Positions 1-15,000 of a stretch of 64,000 nucleotides of DNA are shown here, in pieces. The DNA lies in contig OX104122.1 in the NCBI GenBank assembly GCA_944474755.1, forward strand, positions 6,783,223 through 6,847,222, written 5' to 3'. Numbering within the stretch: the stretch's first letter is position 1; each line of letters starts with the position of its first letter. This DNA is from Limnoperna fortunei. Taxonomy: Eukaryota > Mollusca > Bivalvia > Mytilida > Modiolidae. The notes below the pieces were generated by a model. It saw nothing but the letters and a program-made list of their open reading frames with translations. It was not told the origin of the DNA and made no database searches. Position numbers and translations under genes: made by a program.

Positions 1-3000
1 GGAGTGGTCAGCTATTGAAAGCCACCATATCTTAGTGTGCCAGCATAGATTGGGCTGGCCAATAGTATAATATAAGGCTAGTGCATTTAAAAGGTATCTG
101 TTATAGAACTTTGATATTATTTTCTTATTTAAAAGTGCAGGGGCAGTGACAGATATGCAAATTTTTATTCTGAAGATGTCTTCAAACACATGTTATATAC
201 ATATGCAATTTTTCTCCTTGGGTAGGGCTAAAGAATAGAAGAATTTTTCAAGAACACTTTGAATACCAATATATCTTTTATTGATTTTAATTGAAATATG
301 ACCTATGTACTTGATGTAGAAATATTGGCTAAATTGGTTCTCTTGCAAACTTGGTATAGGCATAACAGTAGTAAATGTGTATCAGTAACAAGTTACCAGA
401 TTGTGTACCCTACATTAAGTACAGTACTGAATACTTCGTTGTGTTCTGATTTGGTAAATAGTGGTTAGATGTGTACAATTTTTTAGCTGTAAGCTCCTGC
501 ATCAATTAAGTTTTAAAAAGTGGTAAAATTTTTCTCAGATCTTGCAAGATAAAATTTTGGTAATTTTTTAAACAATGTAGTATTTTTACATTCACTGCAT
601 TAGAAATTGCATGTAAAAGTGGGAGCGTCTCAAAATGTTCTAACTAGCGAAAAAAGGAATTGGTCACGGATATATATGGCATATATTTTTTAAATGGAAA
701 ATGAAAGTTTATTAATTTCCTAGTGCAGGTAAATGCTGATCAATGTTAGAAAGGTATGCAAATCACAGAAATGTTAGTGTTTTCGACTATAGCAAAAGCA
801 TTTACTACTGTGCTACCTATATGTCAGATGATGTTTTGTGGATTTTTATTTCTGAGAGTAAATCAAGGTTATTTTTTGCATAGATTGTGGTATCTCTTGT
901 TGAAACTAACTGAAGGCAGTACTCAAAAAGAAGGTATTGTCTAATGGACACTATAAAAACTGCTAAGTCAGCACTTTTTGCATTTTTCTATATACACATA
1001 TTAAAAAACCACACACAATCACAGGAAAGTGTTCTCCTGTCTTTATTCCATTTGAACTTTCTTTCTGTATGGTCATCTTTACTTTTCGCAATGAATTGGG
1101 CATATTCATGGGCATAAAATTAAATTTCGAAAAAAAAATAGACCAAAAATAAGGTAAATTTTAAACCGCACTGATCAGTTTGAACTTTGGATCAATTTCT
1201 CCCAAAGTTTTGATATGACAATGAAAACCTTTGGCTGAAAACTAGATTTTGTCCCCAATTGCTGAACTTAGGGCCACATTTAAGCAAATTAATAGGAAGC
1301 AAGTTCAAATTTGTTTAAAATTTTAGTCCAAAATAAGCAAAAATTAGCCAAAAATGGTAATTTATTGTCTATAAAAGTGATTATTATGCACATGATTTAA
1401 CAAAACCTGTTCAATAGATGGTTTGTAAATGCATAATAAGGATCAAAATATCCAACTTAAAAGAGAAAACAGATTTCCTTTACTTAAGTAGAATTTTTTG
1501 TGGAAGTTAGTGTTATCAACAGCCTTTGACTGAAATATTGGTACTTTTATTTTGCACTAATTGAAGGTATAAAACAGGTTAAATTAAAATTTGTTCATTT
1601 ATTTGTACTTGTTTAGTAGGTTTTCTTGTCTAAAAGCACCATCTTGTTAATTTGAAGCCACGTTGAAACAATTTAGGGGACAATATGGCATAGTTTAAAA
1701 GATGGAGTGGTCAGCTATTGAAAGCCACCATATCTTAGTGTGCCAGCATAGATTGGGCTGGCCAATAGTATAATATAAGGCTAGTGCATTTAAAAGGTAT
1801 CTGTTATAGAACTTTGATATTATTTTCTTATTTAAAAGTGCAGGGGCAGTGACAGATATGCAAATTTTTATTCTGAAGATGTCTTCAAACACATGTTATA
1901 TACATATGCAATTTTTCTCCTTGGGTAGGGCTAAAGAATAGAAGAATTTTTCAAGAACACTTTGAATACCAATATATCTTTTATTGATTTTAATTCAAAT
2001 ATGACCTATGTACTTGATGTAGAAATATTGGCTAAATTGGTTCTCTTGCAAACTTGGTATAGGCATAACAGTAGTAAATGTGTACCAGTAACAAGTTACC
2101 AGATTGTGTACCCTACATTAAGTACAGTACTGAATACTTCGTTGTGTTCTGATTTGGTAAATAGTGGTTAGATGTGTACAATTTTTTAGCTGTAAGCTCC
2201 TGCATCAATTAAGTTTTAAAAAGTGGTAAAATTTTTCTCAGATCTTGCAAGATAAAATTTTGGTAATTTTTTAAACAATGTAGTATTTTTACATTCACTG
2301 CATTAGAAATTGCATGTAAAAGTGGGAGCGTCTCAAAATGTTCTAACTAGCGAAAAAAGGAATTGGTCACGGATATATATGGCATATATTTTTTAAATGG
2401 AAAATGAAAGTTTATTAATTTCCTAGTGCAGGTAAATGCTGATCAATGTTAGAAAGGTATGCAAATCACAGAAATGTTAGTGTTTTCGACTATAGCAAAA
2501 GCATTTACTACTGTGCTACCTATATGTCAGATGATGTTTTGTGGATTTTTATTTCTGAGAGTAAATCAAGGTTATTTTTTGCATAGATTGTGGTATCTCT
2601 TGTTGAAACTAACTGAAGGCAGTACTCAAAAAGAAGGTATTGTCTAATGGACACTATAAAAACTGCTAAGTCAGCACTTTTGCATTTTTCTATATACACA
2701 TATTAAAAAACCACACACAATCACAGGAAAGTGTTCTCCTGTCTTTATTCCATTTGAACTTTCTTTCTGTATGGTCATCTTTACTTTTCGCAATGAATTG
2801 GGCATATTCATGGGCATAAAATTAAATTTCGAAAAAAAATAGACCAAAAATAAGGTAAATTTTAAACCGCACTGATCAGTTTGAACTTTGGATCAATTTC
2901 TCCCAAAGTTTTGATATGACAATGAAAACCTTTGGCTGAAAACTAGATTTTGTCCCCAATTGCTGAACTTAGGGCCACATTTAAGCAAATTAATAGGAAG

Positions 3001-6000
3001 CAAGTTCAAATTTGTTTAAAATTTTAGTCCAAAATAAGCAAAAATTAGCCAAAAATGGTAATTTATTGTCTATAAAAGTGATTATTATGCACATGATTTA
3101 ACAAAACCTGTTCAATAGATGGTTTGTAAATGCATAATAAGGATCAAAATATCCAACTTAAAAGAGAAAACAGATTTCCTTTACTTAAGTAGAATTTTTT
3201 GTGGAAGTTAGTGTTATCAACAGCCTTTGACTGAAATATTGGTACTTTTATTTTGCACTAATTGAAGGTATAAAACAGGTTAAATTAAAATTTGTTCATT
3301 TATTTGTACTTGTTTAGTAGGTTTTCTTGTCTAAAAGCACCATCTTGTTAATTTGAAGCCACGTTGAAACAATTTAGGGGACAATATGGCATAGTTTAAA
3401 AGATGGAGTGGTCAGCTATTGAAAGCCACCATATCTTAGTGTGCCAGCATAGATTGGGCTGGCCAATAGTATAATATAAGGCTAGTGCATTTAAAAGGTA
3501 TCTGTTATAGAACTTTGATATTATTTTCTTATTTAAAAGTGCAGGGGCAGTGACAGATATGCAAATTTTTATTCTGAAGATGTCTTCAAACACATGTTAT
3601 ATACATATGCAATTTTTCTCCTTGGGTAGGGCTAAAGAATAGAAGAATTTTTCAAGAACACTTTGAATACCAATATATCTTTTATTGATTTTAATTCAAA
3701 TATGACCTATGTACTTGATGTAGAAATATTGGCTAAATTGGTTCTCTTGCAAACTTGGTATAGGCATAACAGTAGTAAATGTGTATCAGTAACAAGTTAC
3801 CAGATTGTGTACCCTACATTAAGTACAGTACTGAATACTTCGTTGTGTTCTGATTTGGTAAATAGTGGTTAGATGTGTACAATTTTTTAGCTGTAAGCTC
3901 CTGCATCAATTAAGTTTTAAAAAGTGGTAAAATTTTTCTCAGATCTTGCAAGATAAAATTTTGGTAATTTTTTAAACAATGTAGTATTTTTACATTCACT
4001 GCATTAGAAATTGCATGTAAAAGTGGGAGCGTCTCAAAATGTTCTAACTAGCGAAAAAAGGAATTGGTCACGGATATATATGGCATATATTTTTTAAATG
4101 GAAAATGAAAGTTTATTAATTTCCTAGTGCAGGTAAATGCTGATCAATGTTAGAAAGGTATGCAAATCACAGAAATGTTAGTGTTTTCGACTATAGCAAA
4201 AGCATTTACTACTGTGCTACCTATATGTCAGATGATGTTTTGTGGATTTTTATTTCTGAGAGTAAATCAAGGTTATTTTTTGCATAGATTGTGGTATCTC
4301 TTGTTGAAACTAACTGAAGGCAGTACTCAAAAAGAAGGTATTGTCTAATGGACACTATAAAAACTGCTAAGTCAGCACTTTTTGCATTTTTCTATATACA
4401 CATATTAAAAAACCACACACAATCACAGGAAAGTGTTCTCCTGTCTTTATTCCATTTGAACTTTCTTTCTGTATGGTCATCTTTACTTTTCGCAATGAAT
4501 TGGGCATATTCATGGGCATAAAATTAAATTTCGAAAAAAAAATAGACCAAAAATAAGGTAAATTTTAAACCGCACTGATCAGTTTGAACTTTGGATCAAT
4601 TTCTCCCAAAGTTTTGATATGACAATGAAAACCTTTGGCTGAAAACTAGATTTTGTCCCCAATTGCTGAACTTAGGGCCACATTTAAGCAAATTAATAGG
4701 AAGCAAGTTCAAATTTGTTTAAAATTTTAGTCCAAAATAAGCAAAAATTAGCCAAAAATGGTAATTTATTGTCTATAAAAGTGATTATTATGCACATGAT
4801 TTAACAAAACCTGTTCAATAGATGGTTTGTAAATGCATAATAAGGATCAAAATATCCAACTTAAAAGAGAAAACAGATTTCCTTTACTTAAGTAGAATTT
4901 TTTGTGGAAGTTAGTGTTATCAACAGCCTTTGACTGAAATATTGGTACTTTTATTTTGCACTAATTGAAGGTATAAAACAGGTTAAATTAAAATTTGTTC
5001 ATTTATTTGTACTTGTTTAGTAGGTTTTCTTGTCTAAAAGCACCATCTTGTTAATTTGAAGCCACGTTGAAACAATTTAGGGGACAATATGGCATAGTTT
5101 AAAAGATGGAGTGGTCAGCTATTGAAAGCCACCATATCTTAGTGTGCCAGCATAGATTGGGCTGGCCAATAGTATAATATAAGGCTAGTGCATTTAAAAG
5201 GTATCTGTTATAGAACTTTGATATTATTTTCTTATTTAAAAGTGCAGGGGCAGTGACAGATATGCAAATTTTTATTCTGAAGATGTCTTCAAACACATGT
5301 TATATACATATGCAATTTTTCTCCTTGGGTAGGGCTAAAGAATAGAAGAATTTTTCAAGAACACTTTGAATACCAATATATCTTTTATTGATTTTAATTC
5401 AAATATGACCTATGTACTTGATGTAGAAATATTGGCTAAATTGGTTCTCTTGCAAACTTGGTATAGGCATAACAGTAGTAAATGTGTACCAGTAACAAGT
5501 TACCAGATTGTGTACCCTACATTAAGTACAGTACTGAATACTTCGTTGTGTTCTGATTTGGTAAATAGTGGTTAGATGTGTACAATTTTTTATTAGCTGT
5601 AAGCTCCTGCATCAATTAAGTTTTAAAAAGTGGTAAAATTTTTCTCAGATCTTGCAAGATAAAATTTTGGTAATTTTTTAAACAATGTAGTATTTTTACA
5701 TTCACTGCATTAGAAATTGCATGTAAAAGTGGGAGCGTCTCAAAATGTTCTAACTAGCGAAAAAAGGAATTGGTCACGGATATATATGGCATATATTTTT
5801 TAAATGGAAAATGAAAGTTTATTAATTTCCTAGTGCAGGTAAATGCTGATCAATGTTAGAAAGGTATGCAAATCACAGAAATGTTAGTGTTTTCGACTAT
5901 AGCAAAAGCATTTACTACTGTGCTACCTATATGTCAGATAATGTATTGTGGATTTTTATTTCTGAGAGTAAATCAAGGTTATTTTTTGAATAGATTGTGG

Positions 6001-9000
6001 TATCTCTTGTTGAAACTAACTGAAGGCAGTACTCAAAAAGAAGGTATTGTCTAATGGACACTATAAAAACTGCTAAGTCAGCACTTTTTGCATTTTTCTA
6101 TATACACATATTAAAAAACCACACACAATCACAGGAAAGTGTTCTCCTGTCTTTATTCCATTTGAACTTTCTTTCTGTATGGTCATCTTTACTTTTCGCA
6201 ATGAATTGGGCATATTCATGGGCATAAAATTAAATTTCGAAAAAAAAAATAGACCAAAATTAAGGTAAATTTTAAACCGCACTGATCAGTTTGAACTTTG
6301 GATCAATTTCTCCCAAAGTTTTGATATGACAATGAAAACCTTTGGCTGAAAACTAGATTTTGTCCCCAATTGCTGAACTTAGGGCCACATTTAAGCAAAT
6401 TAATAGGAAGCAAGTTCAAATTTGTTTAAAATTTTAGTCCAAAATAAGCAAAAATTAGCCAAAAATGGTAATTTATTGTCTATAAAAGTGATTATTATGC
6501 ACATGATTTAACAAAACCTGTTCAATAGATGGTTTGTAAATGCATAATAAGGATCAAAATATCCAACTTAAAAGAGAAAACAGATTTCCTTTACTTAAGT
6601 AGAATTTTTTGTGGAAGTTAGTGTTATCAACAGCCTTTGACTGAAATATTGGTACTTTTATTTTGCACTAATTGAAGGTATAAAACAGGTTAAATTAAAA
6701 TTTGTTCATTTATTTGTACTTGTTTAGTAGGTTTTCTTGTCTAAAAGCACCATTTTGTTAATTTGAAGCCACGTTGAAACAATTTAGGGGACAATATGGC
6801 ATAGTTTAAAAGATGGAGTGGTCAGCTATTGAAAGCCACCATATCTTAGTGTGCCAGCATAGATTGGGCTGGCCAATAGTATAATATAAGGCTAGTGAAT
6901 TTAAAAGGTATCTGTTATAGAACTTTGATATTATTTTCTTATTTAAAAGTGCAGGGGCAGTGACAGATATGCAAATTTTTATTCTGAAGATGTCTTCAAA
7001 CACATGTTATATACATATGCAATTTTTCTACTTGGGTAGGGCTAAAGAATAGAAGAATTTTTCAAGAACACTTTGAATACCAATATATCTTTTATTGATT
7101 TTAATTCAAATATGACCTATGTACTTGATGTAGAAATATTGGCTAAATTGGTTCTCTTGCAAACTTGGTATAGGCATAACAGTAGTAAATGTGTACCAGT
7201 AACAAGTTACCAGATTGTGTACCCTACATTAAGTACAGTACTGAATACTTCGTTGTGTTCTGATTTGGTAAATAGTGGTTAGATGTGTACAATTTTTTAG
7301 CTGTAAGCTCCTGCATCAATTAAGTTTTAAAAAGTGGTAAAATTTTTCTCAGATCTTGCAAGATAAAATTTTGGTAATTTTTTAAACAATGTAGTATTTT
7401 TACATTCACTGCATTAGAAATTGCATGTAAAAGTGGGAGCGTCTCAAAATGTTCTAACTAGCGAAAAAAGGAATTGGTCACGGATATATATGGCATATAT
7501 TTTTTAAATGGAAAATGAAAGTTTATTAATTTCCTAGTGCAGGTAAATGCTGATCAATGTTAGAAAGGTATGCAAATCACAGAAATATTAGTGTTTTCGA
7601 CTATAGCAAAAGCATTTACTACTGTGCTACCTATATGTCAGATGATGTTTTGTGGATTTTTATTTCTGAGAGTAAATCAAGGTTATTTTTTGCATAGATT
7701 GTGGTATCTCTTGTTGAAACTAACTGAAGGCAGTACTCAAAAAGAAGGTATTGTCTAATGGACACTATAAAAACTGCTAAGTCAGCACTTTTTGCATTTT
7801 TCTATATACACATATTAAAAAACCACACACAATCACAGGAAAGTGTTCTCCTGTCTTTATTCCATTTGAACTTTCTTTCTGTATGGTCATCTTTACTTTT
7901 CGCAATGAATTGGGCATATTCATGGGCATAAAATTAAATTTCGAAAAAAAAATAGACCAAAAATAAGGTAAATTTTAAACCGCACTGATCAGTTTGAACT
8001 TTGGATCAATTTCTCCCAAAGTTTTGATATGACAATGAAAACCTTTGGCTGAAAACTAGATTTTGTCCCCAATTGCTGAACTTAGGGCCACATTTAAGCA
8101 AATTAATAGGAAGCAAGTTCAAATTTGTTTAAAATTTTAGTCCAAAATAAGCAAAAATTAGCCAAAAATGGTAATTTATTGTCTATAAAAGTGATTATTA
8201 TGCACATGATTTAACAAAACCTGTTCAATAGATGGTTTGTAAATGCATAATAAGGATCAAAATATCCAACTTAAAAGAGAAAACAGATTTCCTTTACTTA
8301 AGTAGAATTTTTTGTGGAAGTTAGTGTTATCAACAGCCTTTGACTGAAATATTGGTACTTTTATTTTGCACTAATTGAAGGTATAAAACAGGTTAAATTA
8401 AAATTTGTTCATTTATTTGTACTTGTTTAGTAGGTTTTCTTGTCTAAAAGCACCATCTTGTTAATTTGAAGCCACGTTGAAACAATTTAGGGGACAATAT
8501 GGCATAGTTTAAAAGATGGAGTGGTCAGCTATTGAAAGCCACCATATCTTAGTGTGCCAGCATAGATTGGGCTGGCCAATAGTTTAAATATAAGGCTAGT
8601 GCATTTAAAAGGTATCTGTTATAGAACTTTGATATTATTTTCTTATTTAAAAGTGCAGGGGCAGTGACAGATATGCACATTTTTATTCTGAAGATGTCTT
8701 CAAACACATGTTATATACATATGCAATTTTTCTCCTTGGGTAGGGCTAAAGAATAGAAGAATTTTTCAAGAACACTTTGAATACCAATATATCTTTTATT
8801 GATTTTAATTCAAATATGACCTATGTACTTGATGTAGAAATATTGGCTAAATTGGTTCTCTTGCAAACTTGGTATAGGCATAACAGTAGTAAATGTGTAC
8901 CAGTAACAAGTTACCAGATTGTGTACCCTACATTAAGTACAGTACTGAATACTTCGTTGTGTTCTGATTTGGTAAATAGTGGTTAGATGTGTACAATTTT

Positions 9001-12000
9001 TTAGCTGTAAGCTCCTGCATCAATTAAGTTTTAAAAAGTGGTAAAATTTTTCTCAGATCTTGCAAGATAAAATTTTGGTAATTTTTTAAACAATGTAGTA
9101 TTTTTACATTCACTGCATTAGAAATTGCATGTAAAAGTGGGAGCGTCTCAAAATGTTCTAACTAGCGAAAAAAGGAATTGGTCACGGATATATATGGCAT
9201 ATATTTTTTAAATGGAAAATGAAAGTTTATTAATTTCCTAGTGCAGGTAAATGCTGATCAATGTTAGAAAGGTATGCAAATCACAGAAATGTTAGTGTTT
9301 TCGACTATAGCAAAAGCATTTACTACTGTGCTACCTATATGTCAGATGATGTTTTGTGGATTTTTATTTCTGAGAGTAAATCAAGGTTATTTTTTGCATA
9401 GATTGTGGTATCTCTTGTTGAAACTAACTGAAGGCAGTACTCAAAAAGAAGGTATTGTCTAATGGACACTATAAAAACTGCTAAGTCAGCACTTTTTGCA
9501 TTTTTCTATATACACATATTAAAAAACCACACACAATCACAGGAAAGTGTTCTCCTGTCTTTATTCCATTTGAACTTTCTTTCTGTATGGTCATCTTTAC
9601 TTTTCGCAATGAATTGGGCATATTCATGGGCATAAAATTAAATTTCGAAAAAAAAAATAGACCAAAAATAAGGTAAATTTTAAACCGCACTGATCAGTTT
9701 GAACTTTGGATCAATTTCTCCCAAAGTTTTGATATGACAATGAAAACCTTTGGCTGAAAACTAGATTTTGTCCCCAATTGCTGAACTTAGGGCCACATTT
9801 AAGCAAATTAATAGGAAGCAAGTTCAAATTTGTTTAAAATTTTAGTCCAAAATAAGCAAAAATTAGCCAAAAATGGTAATTTATTGTCTATAAAAGTGAT
9901 TATTATGCACATGATTTAACAAAACCTGTTCAATAGATGGTTTGTAAATGCATAATAAGGATCAAAATATCCAACTTAAAAGAGAAAACAGATTTCCTTT
10001 ACTTAAGTAGAATTTTTTGTGGAAGTTAGTGTTATCAACAGCCTTTGACTGAAATATTGGTACTTTTATTTTGCACTAATTGAAGGTATAAAACAGGTTA
10101 AATTAAAATTTGTTCATTTATTTGTACTTGTTTAGTAGGTTTTCTTGTCTAAAAGCACCATCTTGTTAATTTGAAGCCACGTTGAAACAATTTAGGGGAC
10201 AATATGGCATAGTTTAAAAGATGGAGTGGTCAGCTATTGAAAGCCACCATATCTTAGTGTGCCAGCATAGATTGGGCTGGCCAATAGTATAATATAAGGC
10301 TAGTGCATTTAAAAGGTATCTGTTATAGAACTTTCATACTATTTTCTTATTTAAAAGTGCAGGGGCAGTGACAGATATGCAAATTTTTATTCTGAAGATG
10401 TCTTCAAACACATGTTATATACATATGCAATTTTTCTCCTTGGGTAGGGCTAAAGAATAGAAGAATTTTTCAAGAACACTTTGAGTACCAATATATCTTT
10501 TATTGATTTTAATTCAAATATGACCTATGTACTTGATGTAGAAATATTGGCTAAATTGGTTCTCTTGCAAACTTGGTATAGGCATAACAGTAGTAAATGT
10601 GTACCAGTAACAAGTTACCAGATTGTGTACCCTACATTAAGTACAGTACTGAATACTTCGTTGTGTTCTGATTTGGTAAATAGTGGTTAGATGTGTACAA
10701 TTTTTTAGCTGTAAGCTCCTGCATCAATTAAGTTTTAAAAAGTGGTAAAATTTTTCTCAGATCTTGCAAGATAAAATTTTGGTAATTTTTTAAACAATGT
10801 AGTATTTTTACATTCACTGCATTAGAAATTGCATGTAAAAGTGGGAGCGTCTCAAAATGTTCTAACTAGCGAAAAAAGGAATTGGTCACGGATATATATG
10901 GCATATATTTTTTAAATGGAAAATGAAAGTTTATTAATTTCCTAGTGCAGGTAAATGCTGATCAATGTTAGAAAGGTATGCAAATCACAGAAATGTTAGT
11001 GTTTTCGACTATAGCAAAAGCATTTACTACTGTGCTACCTATATGTCAGATGATGTTTTGTGGATTTTTATTTCTGAGAGTAAATCAAGGTTATTTTTTG
11101 CATAGATTGTGGTATCTCTTGTTGAAACTAACTGAAGGCAGTACTCAAAAAGAAGGTATTGTCTAATGGACACTATAAAAACTGCTAAGTCAGCACTTTT
11201 TGCATTTTTCTATATACACATATTAAAAAACCACACACAATCACAGGAAAGTGTTCTCCTGTCTTTATTCCATTTGAACTTTCTTTCTGTATGGTCATCT
11301 TTACTTTTCGCAATGAATTGGGCATATTCATCGGCATAAAATTAAATTTCGAAAAAAAAATAGACCAAAAATAAGGTAAATTTTAAACCGCACTGATCAG
11401 TTTGAACTTTGGATCAATTTCTCCCAAAGTTTTGATATGACAATGAAAACCTTTGGCTGAAAACTAGATTTTGTCCCCAATTGCTGAACTTAGGGCCACA
11501 TTTAAGCAAATTAATAGGAAGCAAGTTCAAATTTGTTTAAAATTTTAGTCCAAAATAAGCAAAAATTAGCCAAAAATGGTAATTTATTGTCTATAAAAGT
11601 GATTATTATGCACATGATTTAACAAAACCTGTTCAATAGATGGTTTGTAAATGCATAATAAGGATCAAAATATCCAACTTAAAAGAGAAAACAGATTTCC
11701 TTTACTTAAGTAGAATTTTTTGTGGAAGTTAGTGTTATCAACAGCCTTTGACTGAAATATTGGTACTTTTATTTTGCACTAATTGAAGGTATAAAACAGG
11801 TTAAATTAAAATTTGTTCATTTATTTGTACTTGTTTAGTAGGTTTTCTTGTCTAAAAGCACCATCTTGTTAATTTGAAGCCACGTTGAAACAATTTAGGG
11901 GACAATATGGCATAGTTTAAAAGATGGAGTGGTCAGCTATTGAAAGCCACCATATCTTAGTGTGCCAGCATAGATTGGGCTGGCCAATAGAATAATATAA

Positions 12001-15000
12001 GGCTAGTGAATTTAAAAGGTATCTGTTATAGAACTTTGATATTATTTTCTTATTTAAAAGTGCAGGGGCAGTGACAGATATGCAAATTTTTATTCTGAAG
12101 ATGTCTTCAAACACATGTTATATACATATGCAATTTTTCTCCTTGGGTAGGGCTAAAGAATAGAAGAATTTTTCAAGAACACTTTGAATACCAATATATC
12201 TTTTATTGATTTTAATTCAAATATGACCTATGTACTTGATGTAGAAATATTGGCTAAATTGGTTCTCTTGCAAACTTGGTATAGGCATAACAGTAGTAAA
12301 TGTGTACCAGTAACAAGTTACCAGATTGTGTACCCTACATTAAGTACAGTACTGAATACTTCGTTGTGTTCTGATTTGGTAAATAGTGGTTAGATGTGTA
12401 CAATTTTTTAGCTGTAAGCTCCTGCATCAATTTAGTTTTAAAAAGTGGTAAAATTTTTCTCAGATCTTGCAAGATAAAATTTTGGTAATTTTTTAAACAA
12501 TGTAGTATTTTTACATTCACTGCATTAGAAATTGCATGTAAAAGTGGGAGCGTCTCAAAATGTTCTAACTAGCGAAAAAAGGAATTGGTCACGGATATAT
12601 ATGGCATATATTTTTTAAATGGAAAATGAAAGTTTATTAATTTCCTAGTGCAGGTAAATGCTGATCAATGTTAGAAAGGTATGCAAATCACAGAAATGTT
12701 AGTGTTTTCGACTATAGCAAAAGCATTTACTACTGTGCTACCTATATGTCAGATGATGTTTTGTGGATTTTTATTTCTGAGAGTAAATCAAGGTTATTTT
12801 TTGCATAGATTGTGGTATCTCTTGTTGAAACTAACTGAAGGCAGTACTCAAAAAGAAGGTATTGTCTAATGGACACTATAAAAACTGCTAAGTCAGCACT
12901 TTTTGCATTTTTCTATATACACATATTAAAAAACCACACACAATCACAGGAAAGTGTTCTCCTGTCTTTATTCCATTTGAACTTTCTTTCTGTATGGTCA
13001 TCTTTACTTTTCGAAATGAATTGGGCATATTCATGGGCATAAAATTAAATTTCGAAAAAAAATAGACCAAAAATAAGGTAAGTTTTAAACCGCACTGATC
13101 AGTTTGAACTTTGGATCAATTTCTCCCAAAGTTTTGATATGACAATGAAAACCTTTGGCTGAAAACTAGATTTTGTCCCCAATTGCTGAACTTAGGGCCA
13201 CATTTAAGCAAATTAATAGGAAGCAAGTTCAAATTTTTTTTAAATTTTAGTCCAAAATAAGCAAAAATTAGCCAAAAATGGTAATGTATTGTCTATAAAA
13301 GTGATTATTATGCACATGATTTAACAAAACCTGTTCAATAGATGGTTTGTAAATGTATAATAAGGATCAAAATATCCAACTTAAAAGAGAAAACAGATTT
13401 CCTTTACTTAAGTAGAATTTTTTGTGGAAGTTAGTGTTATCAACAGCCTTTGACTGAAATATTGGTACTTTTATTTTGCACTAATTGAAGGTATAAAACA
13501 GGTTAAATTAAAATTTGTTCATTTATTTGTACTTGTTTAGTAGGTTTTCTTGTCTAAAAGCACCATCTTGTTAATTTGAAGCCACGTTGAAACAATTTAG
13601 GGGACAATATGGCATAGTTTAAAAGATGGAGTGGTCAGCTATTGAAAGCCACCATATCTTAGTGTGCCAGCATAGATTGGGCTGGCCAATAGTATAATAT
13701 AAGGCTAGTGCATTTAAAAGGTATCTGTTATAGAACTTTGATATTATTTTCTTATTTAAAAGTGCAGGGGCAGTGACAGATATGCAAATTTTTATTCTGA
13801 AGATGTCTTCAAACACATGTTATATACATATGCAATTTTTCTCCTTGGGTAGGGCTAAAGAATAGAAGAATTTTTCAAGAACACTTTGAATACCAATATA
13901 TCTTTTATTGATTTTAATTCAAATATGACCTATGTACTTGATGTAGAAATATTGGCTAAATTGGTTCTCTTGCAAACTTGGTATAGGCATAACAGTAGTA
14001 AATGTGTACCAGTAACAAGTTACCAGATTGTGTACCCTACATTAAGTACAGTACTGAATACTTCGTTGTGTTCTGATTTGGTAAATAGTGGTTAGATGTG
14101 TACAACTTTTTAGCTGTAAGCTCCTGCATCAATTAAGTTTTAAAAAGTGGTAAAATTTTTCTCAGATCTTGCAAGATAAAATTTTGGTAATTTTTTAAAC
14201 AATGTAGTATTTTTACATTCACTGCATTAGAAATTGCATGTAAAAGTGGGAGCGTCTCAAAATGTTCAAACTAGCGAAAAAAGGAATTGGTCACGGATAT
14301 ATATGGCATATATTTTTTAAATGGAAAATGAAAGTTTATTAATTTCCTAGTGCAGGTAAATGCTGATCAATGTTAGAAAGGTATGCAAATCACAGAAATG
14401 TTAGTGTTTTCGACTATAGCAAAAGCATTTACTACTGTGCTACCTATATGTCAGATGATGTTTTGTGGATTTTTATTTCTGAGAGTAAATCAAGGTTATT
14501 TTTTGCATAGATTGTGGTATCTCTTGTTGAAACTAACTGAAGGCAGTACTCAAAAAGAAGGTATTGTCTAATGGACACTATAAAAACTGCTAAGTCAGCA
14601 CTTTTTGCATTTTTCTATATACACATATTAAAAAACCACACACAATCACAGGAAAGTGTTCTCCTGTCTTTATTCCATTTGAACTTTCTTTCTGTATGGT
14701 CATCTTTACTTTTCGCAATGAATTGGGCATATTCATGGGCATAAAATTAAATTTCGAAAAAAAAATAGACCAAAAATAAGGTAAGTTTTAAACCGCACTG
14801 ATCAGTTTGAACTTTGGATCAATTTCTCCCAAAGTTTTGATATGACAATGAAAACCTTTGGCTGAAAACTAGATTTTGTCCCCAATTGCTGAACTTAGGG
14901 CCACATTTAAGCAAATTAATAGGAAGCAAGTTCAAATTTTTTTTAAATTTTAGTCCAAAATAAGCAAAAATTAGCCAAAAATGGTAATGTATTGTCTATA

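Noticed and set aside
756..944. 62-, 65- and 69-codon ORFs repeated in each satellite unit (e.g. 756-944 +, 1695-1892 -, 1962-2171 +)
   Set aside because: They are conserved only because the units are nearly identical. They are broken by a stop, frameshift or deletion in several copies, and none resembles a known protein.
2127..2150. CENP-B box in the satellite unit (ACTTCGTTGTGTTC)
   Set aside because: Only the first TTCGTTG matches. The required A and the CGGG half are absent, so a centromere claim has no motif support.
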